Shown: positions 8,740-16,671 of the stretch, in pieces
Layout: every line of letters begins with the position of its first letter
Position numbering within the stretch: the stretch's first letter is position 1
DNA from: Deltaproteobacteria bacterium
GTDB lineage: Bacteria > Desulfobacterota > Syntrophia > Syntrophales > UBA6807
DNA length: 54,431 bases
NCBI GenBank assembly: GCA_016935565.1
Contig: JAFGQS010000031.1
Span: 1-54,431, forward strand
Direction: 5' to 3'
Program-made: the position numbers and the translations under genes
The notes under the pieces: generated by a model
The model's input: only the letters and a program-made list of their open reading frames with translations
Told to the model about the DNA's origin: nothing
Databases searched by the model: none

Positions 8740-9387
8740 CTATACCATGGGATTTTGCCATTGGTTTACGACAACACCGAGAACATTTACTCCTGCCGTG
8801 TCCAGAAACATACGTGCACGCTTAATGAGCTGGCGAGGTGTCTCATTGGTCAGGACGACCATAGCGACTCCATCAGCAATCCTGGCAATATTAACGGGGT
8901 CCATCATGCGGCGATTGGTTGGAAATATTGACGATGTATCGATGACGGTGAAATCGTAATTCTCACGTGCCTGTTTCACGATTTCTTTCCCCAATAAATA
9001 TTTATTTATCTCTTGCCGACTTCGGCTTTGATCAGAACGTGCGGTCAGGATATCAAGGTTTTGAATGCCCGTTGGCTGAATCATTTCTTTAATGGAGTTG
9101 TCGCGCTTGTAGATGTCAAAATCAAACGTCAGATCTACACCGAACATCTTATGCAACGCGGGAGAATACCAGTTGAGATCCACGGCAAGGACATGTTTAT
9201 TTGCGTGGAGCGCTGCAACGGCTGCAAGTCCTGCAGCAACCGTGGTCTTCCCCTCACCCCTCGCTCCGCTGGTCACAGCGACGCATGCAGGATTTACATT
9301 CAAGGTCTGCTCAATTACCGAGTAAATCCTTTTCATCTCGGCTATTTCGGCGAGCATCTTGACTTCTCTGCTGATTGATTGGCTCAT
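8740..9387 (-). CDS. CpsD/CapB-family tyrosine-protein kinase-like ATPase
   Basis: A 215-residue P-loop ATPase of the bacterial tyrosine-kinase (BY-kinase) type. Walker A is SGARGEGKTTVAAGLA (about residue 41-56), Walker A' is HVLAVDLNWYSPALHKMFG and Walker B is YDFTVIDTSSI. It ends at NQWQNPMV, without the C-terminal tyrosine cluster seen in many autophosphorylating members, so kinase activity is not certain. It would pair with the Wzz-like protein encoded next. AGGAGGGAAAGATCTC precedes the ATG. A sigma-54 promoter lies about 300 bases upstream. Confidence 0.82.
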   Translation of the reverse strand: MSQSISREVKMLAEIAEMKRIYSVIEQTLNVNPACVAVTSGARGEGKTTVAAGLAAVAALHANKHVLAVDLNWYSPALHKMFGVDLTFDFDIYKRDNSIKEMIQPTGIQNLDILTARSDQSRSRQEINKYLLGKEIVKQARENYDFTVIDTSSIFPTNRRMMDPVNIARIADGVAMVVLTNETPRQLIKRARMFLDTAGVNVLGVVVNQWQNPMV

Positions 9388-9693
9388 GAGATCTTTCCCT
9401 CCTTTTAATCCTTCAGGAATACCAACGATTCATGTCTTCAAGGAACGATACCGCAGGCTTGAATTTTATTACGTAATATGGATTTGCAATACGATTGCTT
9501 CACTAACATGGTCAGAAATATGGGATATGAACTTGATGTATGTCAAGGGAGCGTAATCTTAACATGCAGTATCTACGGTGCAAGTTGCCATTACTATATA
9601 AAATATCGGGCCACATATTACTATAGATACGTTCCTGTTCCATTTTTTATAGTGTCGAACAATCGATCGTTACTAATAGCAACCGATTATTAT
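9388..9693 (-). other. long 5' leader of the exopolysaccharide operon
   Basis: If transcription begins at the sigma-54 element at 9694-9709, about 295 untranslated bases precede the CpsD-like gene. The stretch is AT-rich and has no convincing gene. A small hairpin CTTGA/TCAAG (9532-9547) is visible. The length leaves room for post-transcriptional control, but no known riboswitch was recognised. Confidence 0.4.
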
Positions 9694-9709
9694 AGCAAGA
9701 GCCGTACCA
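9694..9709 (-). promoter_or_regulatory. sigma-54 (-24/-12) promoter
   Basis: On the minus strand the sequence is TGGTACGGCTCTTGCT. It matches the RpoN consensus TGGCACRNNNNTTGCW at every fixed position but one (T for C in the -24 box) and keeps the essential GG and GC with 10 bases between them. It points towards the CpsD-like gene. Two identical 17-bp boxes lie 131 and 218 bases upstream, where enhancer-binding proteins normally bind. Confidence 0.7.
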
Positions 9710-9839
9710 GCAAGTGTTTGTTAGGGTTATTTCATAATATACTGATTGTAAGGTACCGTAATTACATATGTAAAAGCCATTGCTATCACGAAATATTTCG
9801 AAATATTTTTCATAGCATTACGTATGTTCGAGTCAAAAC

Positions 9840-9856
9840 TGTAAAAGAATCCGACA
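9840..9856 (-). promoter_or_regulatory. 17-bp upstream box, proximal copy
   Basis: TGTAAAAGAATCCGACA on the plus strand (TGTCGGATTCTTTTACA towards the operon). It has TGT...ACA ends typical of a dimeric regulator site, and an identical copy lies 87 bp further upstream. It is probably an activator site for the sigma-54 promoter at 9694-9709. Confidence 0.6.
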
Positions 9857-9926
9857 GTTTCTCGGTAGTTTGTGGGCATTGAAAACATAAGTATCTGTAA
9901 ATATATGTCTTTCGCCTGATGAAACA

Positions 9927-9943
9927 TGTAAAAGAATCCGACA
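9927..9943 (-). promoter_or_regulatory. 17-bp upstream box, distal copy
   Basis: Exact repeat of the 17-bp box at 9840-9856, in the same orientation, 87 bp away (close to eight helical turns). Two identical sites on one face of the helix suit binding of a sigma-54 enhancer-binding protein. No other exact copy was seen in the window. Confidence 0.6.
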
Positions 9944-9995
9944 ATACATCATTTTACCATGTGTTCCCACTGGTTAACTCAGTCAGATAATGTGT

Positions 9996-10216
9996 ATCAG
10001 GTCTTAATATTCAACAGATTCTTTAGTTCCCAAGGTAAGTTCTTTAATCTTGAACTTTTAAAAACTGACTATATTACCGGAACTCTTTATCAATTACTGT
10101 TGTATGATTGATCGAATTTCTATGAGATGTAGGAAATGAATGTACAGAAAGATCTTTACCATCCTTTTTCGTTCCTGGTTATATTTATACGCCCTACAAA
10201 GCAATATTGCAAGGGA
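9996..10216. repeat. copy B of the ~215-bp diverged intergenic repeat
   Basis: Partner of 5551-5771 in direct orientation. The blocks TTCAACAGATTCTTTAGT, TGAATGTACAGAAAGATCTTT (split here for length: TGAATGTACAG, AAAGATCTTT) and TATACGCCCTACAAAGCA are conserved. The central inverted repeat is partly decayed (TATCAATTACTG ... GATTGATCGA). Together the copies bracket the three-gene exopolysaccharide block and its control region. No protein-coding frame is common to both. Confidence 0.8.
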
Positions 10217-10284
10217 TATCAGCTATCTCTGAAGTAATCCAGGGGGCAGGTTCGAGAATCTAGGTGATGGGAGTCAGAAGACGG

Positions 10285-10371
10285 AAGATTGATTCGTGAT
10301 TCGTGACAAGTGATGAGTGGTAAGTGGGAAAGATGAGGGTATAGGATATTGGGTGCAAGGGATCGAGTAAC
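10285..10371. repeat. degenerate short-repeat spacer
   Basis: A run of imperfect 7-9 base units (ATTCGTGATTCGTGACAAG, TGATGAGTGGTAAGTG, then GAGGGTATAGGATATTGGG). Nearly the same units recur at 17676-17735, 16598-16640 and 5783-5810. No gene is present. Confidence 0.55.
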
Positions 10372-10391
10372 CACATTGAAGAAGACAGGAG

Positions 10392-11159
10392 TCAGGGGAC
10401 TTTTGTAAACCCGGCGGGCTTGGCTATTTTGAGATGTTTCAGCATTTTTTCCCAGAGTTTCTGCCACGTTTTCCATGAGTGCCCGCCCGGCGCGGTAAAG
10501 ACGTTTTCCGGCGGCAATACTTCGGCAAGCACCTGACATGACTCGACGAACCTGTCCTCCGTTCCATATCCGAGGAACACGGATGACCGCCTTTCAGGGT
10601 CCGACACATATGATCGAATCGACTTCCAGAGTTTACACGAATACTCCCATGCATACTGCGGGCACACATCCCATGTTTGCAGCCCTCCCGCCTCACTGAT
10701 TATGTTCGTTACGAAAGGATCGCTGATGAACGGGGCAAAGAGAAACAACCCCTCAATATCGTGCGGGTATTCCATCGTATAGAGCAGTGCGGCATGCCCG
10801 CCCAGGGAGGTGCCGAGAAGGTAAATGTGTTTATAGCCCCTGGCTTTCGCCGGATCGATGACACGGCTTTTCATTTTTTTTACGATCCGCTTTTTGAGAT
10901 ACAGCGTCGGCTGTACGTCAATGGCCATGATATCGACGATAGCCCCGTGTTTCCTGCATATGTCGATAAGTCCCTGCTGCTCATAAAGCTTGCCCTGCCC
11001 GGCAACCGTGGGCAATAAGACGACGAGCGTTTTTCCCTCCCCTTCCCCGAACCCGGGATAGAATTTGATGCTCAACCTGTCTTCCCGCATTAATACGAGA
11101 ATGACCGCAAGTATGGTGATGATGAGTAATATCGCGAAAATTCGTATGAATTTTTTCAT
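10392..11159 (-). CDS. membrane-anchored or exported alpha/beta hydrolase
   Basis: About 255 residues from the ATG at 11159, chosen because AAGGACACTGCA precedes it. Residues 1-25 are a hydrophobic signal or anchor (MKKFIRIFAILLIITILAVI). The fold is shown by TLVVLLPTVAGQGK after the first strand, the nucleophile elbow GTSLGGHAALL (Ser), the acid candidate in GYGTEDRFVE and the His in APGGHSWKTW. The substrate is unknown. It lies downstream of queC with a 129-base gap containing short repeats, so it may or may not belong to that transcript. Confidence 0.72.
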   Translation of the reverse strand: MKKFIRIFAILLIITILAVILVLMREDRLSIKFYPGFGEGEGKTLVVLLPTVAGQGKLYEQQGLIDICRKHGAIVDIMAIDVQPTLYLKKRIVKKMKSRVIDPAKARGYKHIYLLGTSLGGHAALLYTMEYPHDIEGLFLFAPFISDPFVTNIISEAGGLQTWDVCPQYAWEYSCKLWKSIRSYVSDPERRSSVFLGYGTEDRFVESCQVLAEVLPPENVFTAPGGHSWKTWQKLWEKMLKHLKIAKPAGFTKVP

Positions 11160-11217
11160 TGCAGTGTCCTTGTCGTCGGTGCTGCTTGAATTTTTATACA
11201 ATAGGGGACCAGGATTA

Positions 11218-11292
11218 AAAGCAGTCAGCTTTCAGCTATCGGCCATCAGAAAAGAAACTGAGAATAGTCAGCTGTCAGCCATCAGGTGTCAG
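11218..11292. repeat. TCAGCTTTCAGC-type degenerate repeat
   Basis: GCAGTCAGCTTTCAGCTATC, GGCCATCAG, AGTCAGCTGTCAGCCATCAG, GTGTCAGG: imperfect TCAGC units in the spacer after queC. The run overlaps the last bases of queC. Similar runs occur at 22876-22905, 49088-49106 and 49852-49890. Confidence 0.55.
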
Positions 11293-11981
11293 GACACATA
11301 TTCCGTTGGATCCGTTACACCGGCTTCTTTAAATCCTTTCTTTCTCAGGAGGCAACTGTCACAATACCCACATGATTTGCCTTCAAGTGTCGGATCGTAG
11401 CAACTGTGTGTCATACTGTAATCAACACCTAATTCAATACCTTTTTGAATAATCCGGGCCTTGGTCATGTGAATAATCGGGGTTCTGATTTTCAGTTTGG
11501 TTTTGCCTTCGACACCGGCTTTGGTTGCGAGGTTTGCCATGCTCTCAAACGCTTCAATGTATTCCGGACGACAGTCGGGATAACCACTGTAATCAATTGC
11601 ATTGACGCCTATGAATATATCAGATGCACCCAACACTTCTGCCCAGGCAAGCGCGTAAGACAGAAAAATGGTGTTTCGCGCAGGAACGTAGGTAACAGGA
11701 ATTTCCTTTATTATTTCTCTTTCGCTCCGGCCTTTTGGTATCCTGATATCATCGGTCAGTGCCGAGCCCCCGATTGTCATCAAATCAATGTCGATGACCA
11801 GGTGTTCTCTGACATCGAAAACTCCCGCGATTTTCTCAGCCGCATCCAATTCTATTAAGTGACGCTGCCCGTATCGGTAACTGAGACTGTAAATCTCATA
11901 GCCTTCGGATTTTGCAATCGCCATGACTGTGGTTGAATCAAGGCCGCCGCTTGAAAGAACAACGGCTCTTTTCTTGCTCAT
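11289..11981 (-). CDS. queC: 7-cyano-7-deazaguanine (preQ0) synthase QueC
   Basis: A 230-residue enzyme that converts 7-carboxy-7-deazaguanine to preQ0 with ATP and ammonia. The N-type ATP pyrophosphatase P-loop SSGGLDSTT is at residues 9-17. [25 protein letters not shown] and [18 protein letters not shown] are family hallmarks. The C-terminal zinc site is provided by Cys residues in HSCYDP and [15 protein letters not shown]. It starts 9 bases after queE ends, with GGAG and AGGAG before the ATG, in the order queD-queE-queC. Confidence 0.95.
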   Translation of the reverse strand: MSKKRAVVLSSGGLDSTTVMAIAKSEGYEIYSLSYRYGQRHLIELDAAEKIAGVFDVREHLVIDIDLMTIGGSALTDDIRIPKGRSEREIIKEIPVTYVPARNTIFLSYALAWAEVLGASDIFIGVNAIDYSGYPDCRPEYIEAFESMANLATKAGVEGKTKLKIRTPIIHMTKARIIQKGIELGVDYSMTHSCYDPTLEGKSCGYCDSCLLRKKGFKEAGVTDPTEYVS

Positions 11982-11990
11982 ATAAATCTC

Positions 11991-12638
11991 CTACACTCCT
12001 CTTTTTTCAGGATCCCATATAATCTTATGCAGTTGCAGGTTGAGTCTCACGTCCAAACAATCTTCCAGTATCCACTGAGCGAGCACATGCGGTATCATTT
12101 GTCCGAATACGGGTGAAAGGTGGGGCAAACTCATTCTTGATGATTTACACTGTATGATCTCCAGTATTGTCCTTGCGTATTCATAATCTTCTCTTCCCCC
12201 GATGACAAATTTTATTTCGTCTCTGTCAGTTAACCTCTCCAGGTTCTCCAGATCATTCTTCTCGTCCTCGCCGCTGGAAGGACACTTGATGTCAACAATC
12301 CTCACACAGCGCTCATCGATCAGGCTGATGTCCTGACTGCCGTTGGTTTCCAGCAGAACTTCATAGTCCCTTTCAAGAAAGCTTGTTATCAGGAAAGGCG
12401 TGTCGTGCTGGATTAAGGGTTCACCACCCGTAACCTCGACCAGGCGGCATTGGTAAGACGCAACCACGTCAACAATTTCACTGATTTCCATATCCCGGCC
12501 CTCTTCATAAGCATAACGGGTATCGCAATAGGAACATCTGAGGTTACATCCTGTCAGTCTGACAAAGACGCAGGGGCGGCCGGTATAGGAGGATTCACCC
12601 TGGATGCTGTAAAAAATCTCATTGACTTTGATCGACAC
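11991..12638 (-). CDS. queE: 7-carboxy-7-deazaguanine synthase QueE (radical SAM)
   Basis: A 215-residue radical SAM enzyme that makes 7-carboxy-7-deazaguanine from 6-carboxytetrahydropterin. The SAM-cluster motif is CNLRCSYCDTRYAY (Cys-x3-Cys-x2-Cys), preceded by FYSIQGESSYTGRPCVFVRLTG. VEVTGGEPL and LLETNGSQDIS follow as expected. The start is GTG at 12638, directly abutting the queD stop, with GGAGGAATAA supplied by the end of queD, which suggests translational coupling. Confidence 0.94.
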   Translation of the reverse strand: MSIKVNEIFYSIQGESSYTGRPCVFVRLTGCNLRCSYCDTRYAYEEGRDMEISEIVDVVASYQCRLVEVTGGEPLIQHDTPFLITSFLERDYEVLLETNGSQDISLIDERCVRIVDIKCPSSGEDEKNDLENLERLTDRDEIKFVIGGREDYEYARTILEIIQCKSSRMSLPHLSPVFGQMIPHVLAQWILEDCLDVRLNLQLHKIIWDPEKRGV

Positions 12639-13019
12639 TTATTCCTCCCGGTAACCGGCTCCGGCATTCGGTGTCTCTGAAACGATCACCCTTGATATTC
12701 TCACTTTTTCTGTATTGAGCCTGTTGCCTATCTCTTTATAGAGGAATCTGGCAAGATTCTCCGATGTGGGATTCACATCCGTAAATGCCGGGTGATCGTT
12801 CAGGTTAGAATGATCAAGGCCTTCAAGTATTTCATTAACAGTCTGTTTGATGTCCCTGAAATCAATGCCGATGCCAATGCCATCCAGTTCACTGCATTTG
12901 ACAAACACCTCGATGCCCCAGTTATGTCCGTGGATTCGGGCACAATCGCCCGGATAACCCCTGAGGAAATGGGCTGCCGAAAAATGAGTCTTTACGTATA
13001 TTTCAAAAATACCCGGCAT
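12639..13019 (-). CDS. queD: 6-carboxy-5,6,7,8-tetrahydropterin synthase QueD
   Basis: A 126-residue QueD/PTPS-like enzyme acting on dihydroneopterin triphosphate. The zinc ligands are His in THFSAAHFLRG and the HGHNWG motif. The catalytic Cys is present in GDCARIHGHNW, and LDHSNLND and PTSENLARFLYKEI complete the signature. It is the first gene of the queDEC operon. No FolE or QueF gene is present in the window. Confidence 0.94.
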   Translation of the reverse strand: MPGIFEIYVKTHFSAAHFLRGYPGDCARIHGHNWGIEVFVKCSELDGIGIGIDFRDIKQTVNEILEGLDHSNLNDHPAFTDVNPTSENLARFLYKEIGNRLNTEKVRISRVIVSETPNAGAGYREE

Positions 13020-13185
13020 TATTCTTCCTTGTAGATAAGATTTTTTCTATCCACGATACAGTGAGGGATCATCTCGAATAAACAATTTCGTTATATAGAC
13101 ATGAGAACTGAAAATAGCAAGGAATATTGAGATAGTGATGTATAATAACGAGGGTGTGGGAGGTGGCGTGAAGTGTAGAACTTAT

Positions 13186-13557
13186 TCATGCGGTTTTCCC
13201 CGCGTGTTTGACTGTATACCCTTGTTTTTTGAGTTCTTCCACCAATGTGTCCCGGTGATCACCCTGGATTTCAATGATACCGTCTTTTATGGTGCCGCCG
13301 GTACCGCATTTTTGTTTCAGCTGTTTTGAAAGTTTCAAGAGTCCGGCATGGTCCAGGGGAACTCCGGTGATCACGGTTACGCGCTTTCCTCTGCGTCCTT
13401 TCGTTTCCTGCCCGACCCTCACAATTCCATCGCCCCGGCGAACCGTTCCTTTCTGACGGCATATGCAGTCAATGATAGCGTTTCCGCAGGCCGGACACAT
13501 CCTGCCATGTTCGGTGGAGTAAACACGGCCGGTATTGCCGTCTTTTCTTGTCTTCAT
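13186..13557 (-). CDS. yciH: SUI1/YciH-family translation factor with N-terminal zinc knuckle
   Basis: A 123-residue eIF1-like protein. The SUI1 core spans about 45-118: GDGIVRVGQETKGRRGKRVTVITG, LSKQLKQKCGTGGTIKDGIIEIQGDHRD. Compared with E. coli YciH there is an added CPACGNAIIDCIC segment (residues 21-33), a CxxC-x6-CxC pattern that would bind a metal. Family members influence start-site fidelity at the ribosome. The gene is followed by queD about 160 bases away on the same side but is probably separate. Confidence 0.9.
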   Translation of the reverse strand: MKTRKDGNTGRVYSTEHGRMCPACGNAIIDCICRQKGTVRRGDGIVRVGQETKGRRGKRVTVITGVPLDHAGLLKLSKQLKQKCGTGGTIKDGIIEIQGDHRDTLVEELKKQGYTVKHAGKTA

Positions 13558-13705
13558 ATTTAAAATTTACCTGATTACCACTCTTATTTCTATTTCCCGG
13601 CCTGCAATGGCAAAACCGCAAATTTTTAAATTTAAATTAAGGATAAAATCATTTTTTACCAGCATTGCCCGGGTAGGAAATTGCATGTAAGCCACAAAAC
13701 CCCCT

Positions 13706-13785
13706 TTGTCCCCCTTTGCAAAAGGGGGATTGAAATGAATGCCATTGTTTATTGTCCCCCTTTACAAAAGGAGGACTTCAATGAA
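13706..13785. repeat. two tandem 34-bp palindrome-bearing repeats
   Basis: TTGTCCCCCTTTGCAAAAGG... at 13706-13739 is repeated with six or so changes at 13752-13785. Each copy folds as CCCCCTTT/AAAGGGGG (the second imperfectly). A partial CCCCCTTTG precedes the first. This is the common C5T3-type palindromic intergenic repeat. The rest of 13558-13985 is AT-rich and holds no recognisable gene. Confidence 0.7.
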
Positions 13786-13985
13786 AAATATTTCACGGTA
13801 ATGACATTGTAATAGTACATAATATTATTAACTTATGCTGGATATCAGATCTGGAACATTAATGAATATTCCACTGCACGTTTCACAACGACGCTTACAC
13901 AAAGTCTTATAGCAAAACCTGCCGGAATATGCTATGAACAACCTGTCAATCCGACAAACCGTGATGAAAGGGAAACATTCAGGAT

Positions 13986-14894
13986 ATGTTACGTTATCTG
14001 CCGGGTCCGGTACGAGGCAGCTTGTCTTTTTTGTTGTATGTTATCAACACGATCTTCTGGACGACTCCACTTTTTATTATTGCATTTCTGAAACTGATCA
14101 TTCCTGTCAAAGGATGGCGAACATTCTGCAATATCGTGTTAACTGGCCTTGCCAATAACTGGATAGCCGTAAATAATTTCAATCAGTGGTTTACCAATAA
14201 GATCCATTGGGATGTAACCGGACTGGAAGGTCTGAAGAGGAACGAGTGGTACATGGTCCTGTCCAATCATCAGTCCTGGGTTGATATTCTGGTTCTCCAG
14301 AAGATCTTTTATCGTAAAATTCCTTTCTTGAAGTTTTTCATAAAAAAAGAATTAATCTGGGTGCCGATCCTCGGGCTTGCGTGGTGGGCACTTGATTTTC
14401 CCTTCATGAAACGATATTCCTCGGCGTTTCTTGAAAAAAACCCTCACCTGAAAGGAAAGGATCTGGAGACGACCAGAAAGGCCTGCGAGAGGTTCAAAAC
14501 GATTCCCATGTCTGTTATGAATTTCGTCGAGGGAACGAGATTCACCGCAGAAAAGCACCGCAAGCAGGGATCACCGCACATAAACCTCCTCAAGCCGAAG
14601 GCGGGAGGAACAGCGTTCGTTTTTCAAGCGATGGGTGAACAGATACACCGAATCGTTGACGTAACCATCGCCTATCCCGGCGGGGCGAAGGGTTTCTGGC
14701 AATTTCTCTGCGGAAAGGTACATGAAATCAAGGTCAGGGTGACGTCGTATCCTCTGGGCAATGAGCTGCTGGGTGATTATTTCAATGACGTTGAATTTCG
14801 TGAGCGATTTCATGAATGGTTGAATACGCTGTGGGAGGAAAAGGACCGGCAGATTGAGCATTTGCTGCATTCCAGGGCGCTAACATCTGGTTGA
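13986..14894 (+). CDS. YihG-type lysophospholipid acyltransferase (PlsC family)
   Basis: A 302-residue inner-membrane acyltransferase. A hydrophobic helix (about 15-40) leads to the catalytic HX4D box SNHQSWVDI (about residue 94), then KKELIWVPILGLAWWALDFPFMKRYS and the acceptor-binding motif NFVEGTRFT. KPKAGGTAFVF and a tail WLNTLWEEKDRQIEHLL closely follow E. coli YihG over the whole length. It transfers acyl chains to lysophospholipid. The ribosome-binding site is weak (AAGGG about 13 bases upstream). Confidence 0.9.
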   Translation: MLRYLPGPVRGSLSFLLYVINTIFWTTPLFIIAFLKLIIPVKGWRTFCNIVLTGLANNWIAVNNFNQWFTNKIHWDVTGLEGLKRNEWYMVLSNHQSWVDILVLQKIFYRKIPFLKFFIKKELIWVPILGLAWWALDFPFMKRYSSAFLEKNPHLKGKDLETTRKACERFKTIPMSVMNFVEGTRFTAEKHRKQGSPHINLLKPKAGGTAFVFQAMGEQIHRIVDVTIAYPGGAKGFWQFLCGKVHEIKVRVTSYPLGNELLGDYFNDVEFRERFHEWLNTLWEEKDRQIEHLLHSRALTSG

Positions 14895-14906
14895 AAACAG
14901 AAGTCA

Positions 14907-14955
14907 CCCCTGTGGAACCGGCAATAGCGTGTCAGCGCTGCTGATTTCCACGGGG
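14907..14955. terminator. hairpin downstream of the acyltransferase gene
   Basis: CCCCTGTGGAA (14907-14917) pairs with TTCCACGGGG (14946-14955) around a 28-base interior that can itself fold. No T-run follows, so it could be an RNA-stability structure and not an intrinsic terminator. Downstream, 14965-15055 holds GTCAGGAGACAGGAGTCAGG-type degenerate repeats. Confidence 0.4.
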
Positions 14956-15138
14956 CGAGGGATAAATCAGAAGTCAGGAGACAGGAGTCAGGAGACAGAA
15001 GGCGAACGGAATTCCAGGGGCAAGTTTCCAGGCGCCAGAAATCAGGTTTCAGGAAAAAACAAAAACGATGGTGGTGATAGTAGGGTATAGTGAATCGAAA
15101 GATTCAGAGATCTCGTCATTCAGGGATCGCTGAAAAAG

Positions 15139-15168
15139 AAAAAGCGGAGTCGGTGACTCCGCTTTTTT
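15139..15168. terminator. bidirectional intrinsic terminator
   Basis: AAAAAGCGGAGTC (15139-15151), loop GGT, then GACTCCGCTTTTTT (15155-15168). A 13-bp stem is bordered by A and T tracts, so it can end transcription from the acyltransferase side (+) and from the 15221-16237 gene (-). Confidence 0.85.
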
Positions 15169-15220
15169 GTCGTGTGGCTCACAGTGCCTGTTGAAACGAC
15201 TTCTGGAAATACAATCGAGA

Positions 15221-16237
15221 CTACATCTTTTCAACTGAGACCCTGTACAGGTACATATTTTGAGTGGTTCCCGGTTCGACGATCCAGTAGAAGTAGTGTG
15301 ACCCTACCGAGAGGTTGAGCAGGACCGGGTGATCGGTGTGATAGTAATGGCTCCGCTCATCCCATGTTTGTACCGTCGCATAGCCCGAACCGGTCCAGTG
15401 CTTCAGCGTTGCCTTTGCACCATTGAACGTCTCGAAATTAATGAGGTACCAGCCCGATGTGGGAACGCTGATGTTAAGATAGACGGATGGTTTATCGATC
15501 CTTGTCCCGATCGATGAACCCCAGTAACGGTTATATAACCGTGCATAGGTTGAACCTGAATTCCATGCTCCGCTTATCTCTCCATTAATATAAATCTTTC
15601 CATAAAACGGGCTGGACTTAGTGGGAGCATATGGTGTCAGGATCAGAGGTGTGCCACTGGCATGGGCCACCCCTGCCTGAAACGGATTCAGATGAGACAG
15701 CGAGGAGAAAAACCATCCTGTCGTTTCCGGTCCCGCCCCCAGCTTGAACCCTTCCGGTTTTGCCTTTTGGATCTTATCCTTTCCGCCGGGCTGTTTGAGC
15801 ACCTGCTGGAGCAGGGTGTCTCTCGTCGGTCTTGTCCGTTCCTGTGTTGGCGCAGCTTTCGTGTCTTTCATCTTTGCCGTCTCGGGAGGTTCCGTGGATG
15901 AAGCACGAAGCACTGTTTTACCCTGTTGTTTTGCCTTCGCCTGTTGGACTTTCTCCTGTCCGCCCTGCTGTTTGGTCACTTTCTGAAGCAGGGCTTCTCT
16001 TGTCGGCCGTGTCCGTTCCTTTGTCGGGGCAGTTTTGTCTTCTTTCAACTTATCCATTTCGGGAGGTCCCTTGGCGGATGCCGGCAGCATCTGAAGTCCC
16101 GGGTTTATTGTCTGAACCTTTTGCGCAGCATCAGCCGTGCTTATTACTGATTGTTGAAGCGCCATCCAGCCGAGGAAGCCTCCGACGACCAGCGCAATGA
16201 CCACAAATCTGAATCGCCACGTCCGTAAATCTTTCAT
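15221..16237 (-). CDS. exported protein with a duplicated linker and C-terminal beta domain
   Basis: A 338-residue protein of unknown function. Residues 1-37 are a signal or anchor (RFRFVVIALVVGGFLGWMAL, then ADAAQ). Two copies of a ~45-residue Lys/Gln/Pro-rich unit follow (about 57-105 and 112-163): PPExxKxKxxKxAPTxERTRPTRxxLLQxVxKQxGGxxKxQxAK. After AGVAHASG a domain of about 150 residues, with NRYWGSSIGTRIDKPSVYLNISVP and GWYLINFETFNGAKATLKHW, looks like a beta-sandwich. It ends with VGSHYFYWIVEPGTTQNMYLYRVSVEKM. It could be a periplasmic or surface structural protein. No family was recognised. Confidence 0.68.
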   Translation of the reverse strand: MKDLRTWRFRFVVIALVVGGFLGWMALQQSVISTADAAQKVQTINPGLQMLPASAKGPPEMDKLKEDKTAPTKERTRPTREALLQKVTKQQGGQEKVQQAKAKQQGKTVLRASSTEPPETAKMKDTKAAPTQERTRPTRDTLLQQVLKQPGGKDKIQKAKPEGFKLGAGPETTGWFFSSLSHLNPFQAGVAHASGTPLILTPYAPTKSSPFYGKIYINGEISGAWNSGSTYARLYNRYWGSSIGTRIDKPSVYLNISVPTSGWYLINFETFNGAKATLKHWTGSGYATVQTWDERSHYYHTDHPVLLNLSVGSHYFYWIVEPGTTQNMYLYRVSVEKM

Positions 16238-16671
16238 GAAAATCTCCTTTCGTTGTTAGAGGATATCTTTTACTTGAAATACATATTTCAACAACTGGTC
16301 CGATAAGATATTGATCGTTACTTTACCTATACAATACCGAACTCATGATAAAAAAGCTCTCCCAAGTAACATAAGAAATGAATACGAAACAGTCCGGGCG
16401 ATCATCCCACCGTGGCGGATGATGCTCACATCTTGAAAAGATGCGTGTGCTCAATGTTCCTCTGATAGAACAAATAGGTTTTAATATTATGATGTTTATA
16501 ACCATATGTCAAGGCTATTCGAGGACAAACAGGTTCAAGGTTCCATGTTCCAAGAAAAGAGTCAGGGGCAATGAGCAAGGCTAAAGGCGAAAGGAATGGA
16601 ACAGGGTATAGCGTGTTGGGTGGAGGGGGTCGAATAAAAAAGTTACATGAATCTTATATATTCAGTGCATT
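16238..16671. other. 434-bp spacer without a gene
   Basis: It contains an imperfect inverted repeat GATCATCCC/GGATGATG (about 16400-16424) and degenerate repeats GGTTCAAGGTTCCATGTTCC (16531-16550) and AACAGGGTATAGCGTGTTGG (about 16601-16620). No protein, RNA gene or clear promoter was recognised. Confidence 0.5.

Noticed and set aside
9727-9927. A 66-codon minus-strand ORF in the AT-rich control region
   Set aside because: No ribosome-binding site or recognisable motif, and it overlaps the 17-bp activator box at 9840-9856; it is better explained as regulatory DNA.
10225-10250. A tRNA T-arm (GGTTCGAGAATC)
   Set aside because: No acceptor stem, anticodon arm or CCA end can be built around it; it lies in repeat filler.
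11991-12638. The radical SAM enzyme here as maturase for the Gly/Cys peptide
   Set aside because: It is clearly QueE by length, motifs and its queD-queE-queC operon, lacks a SPASM or RiPP-recognition domain and is 20 kb away.
15744-16200. Several plus-strand Cys/Leu/Pro-rich ORFs
   Set aside because: They are antisense shadows of the repeated Lys/Gln/Pro linker of the 15221-16237 gene.
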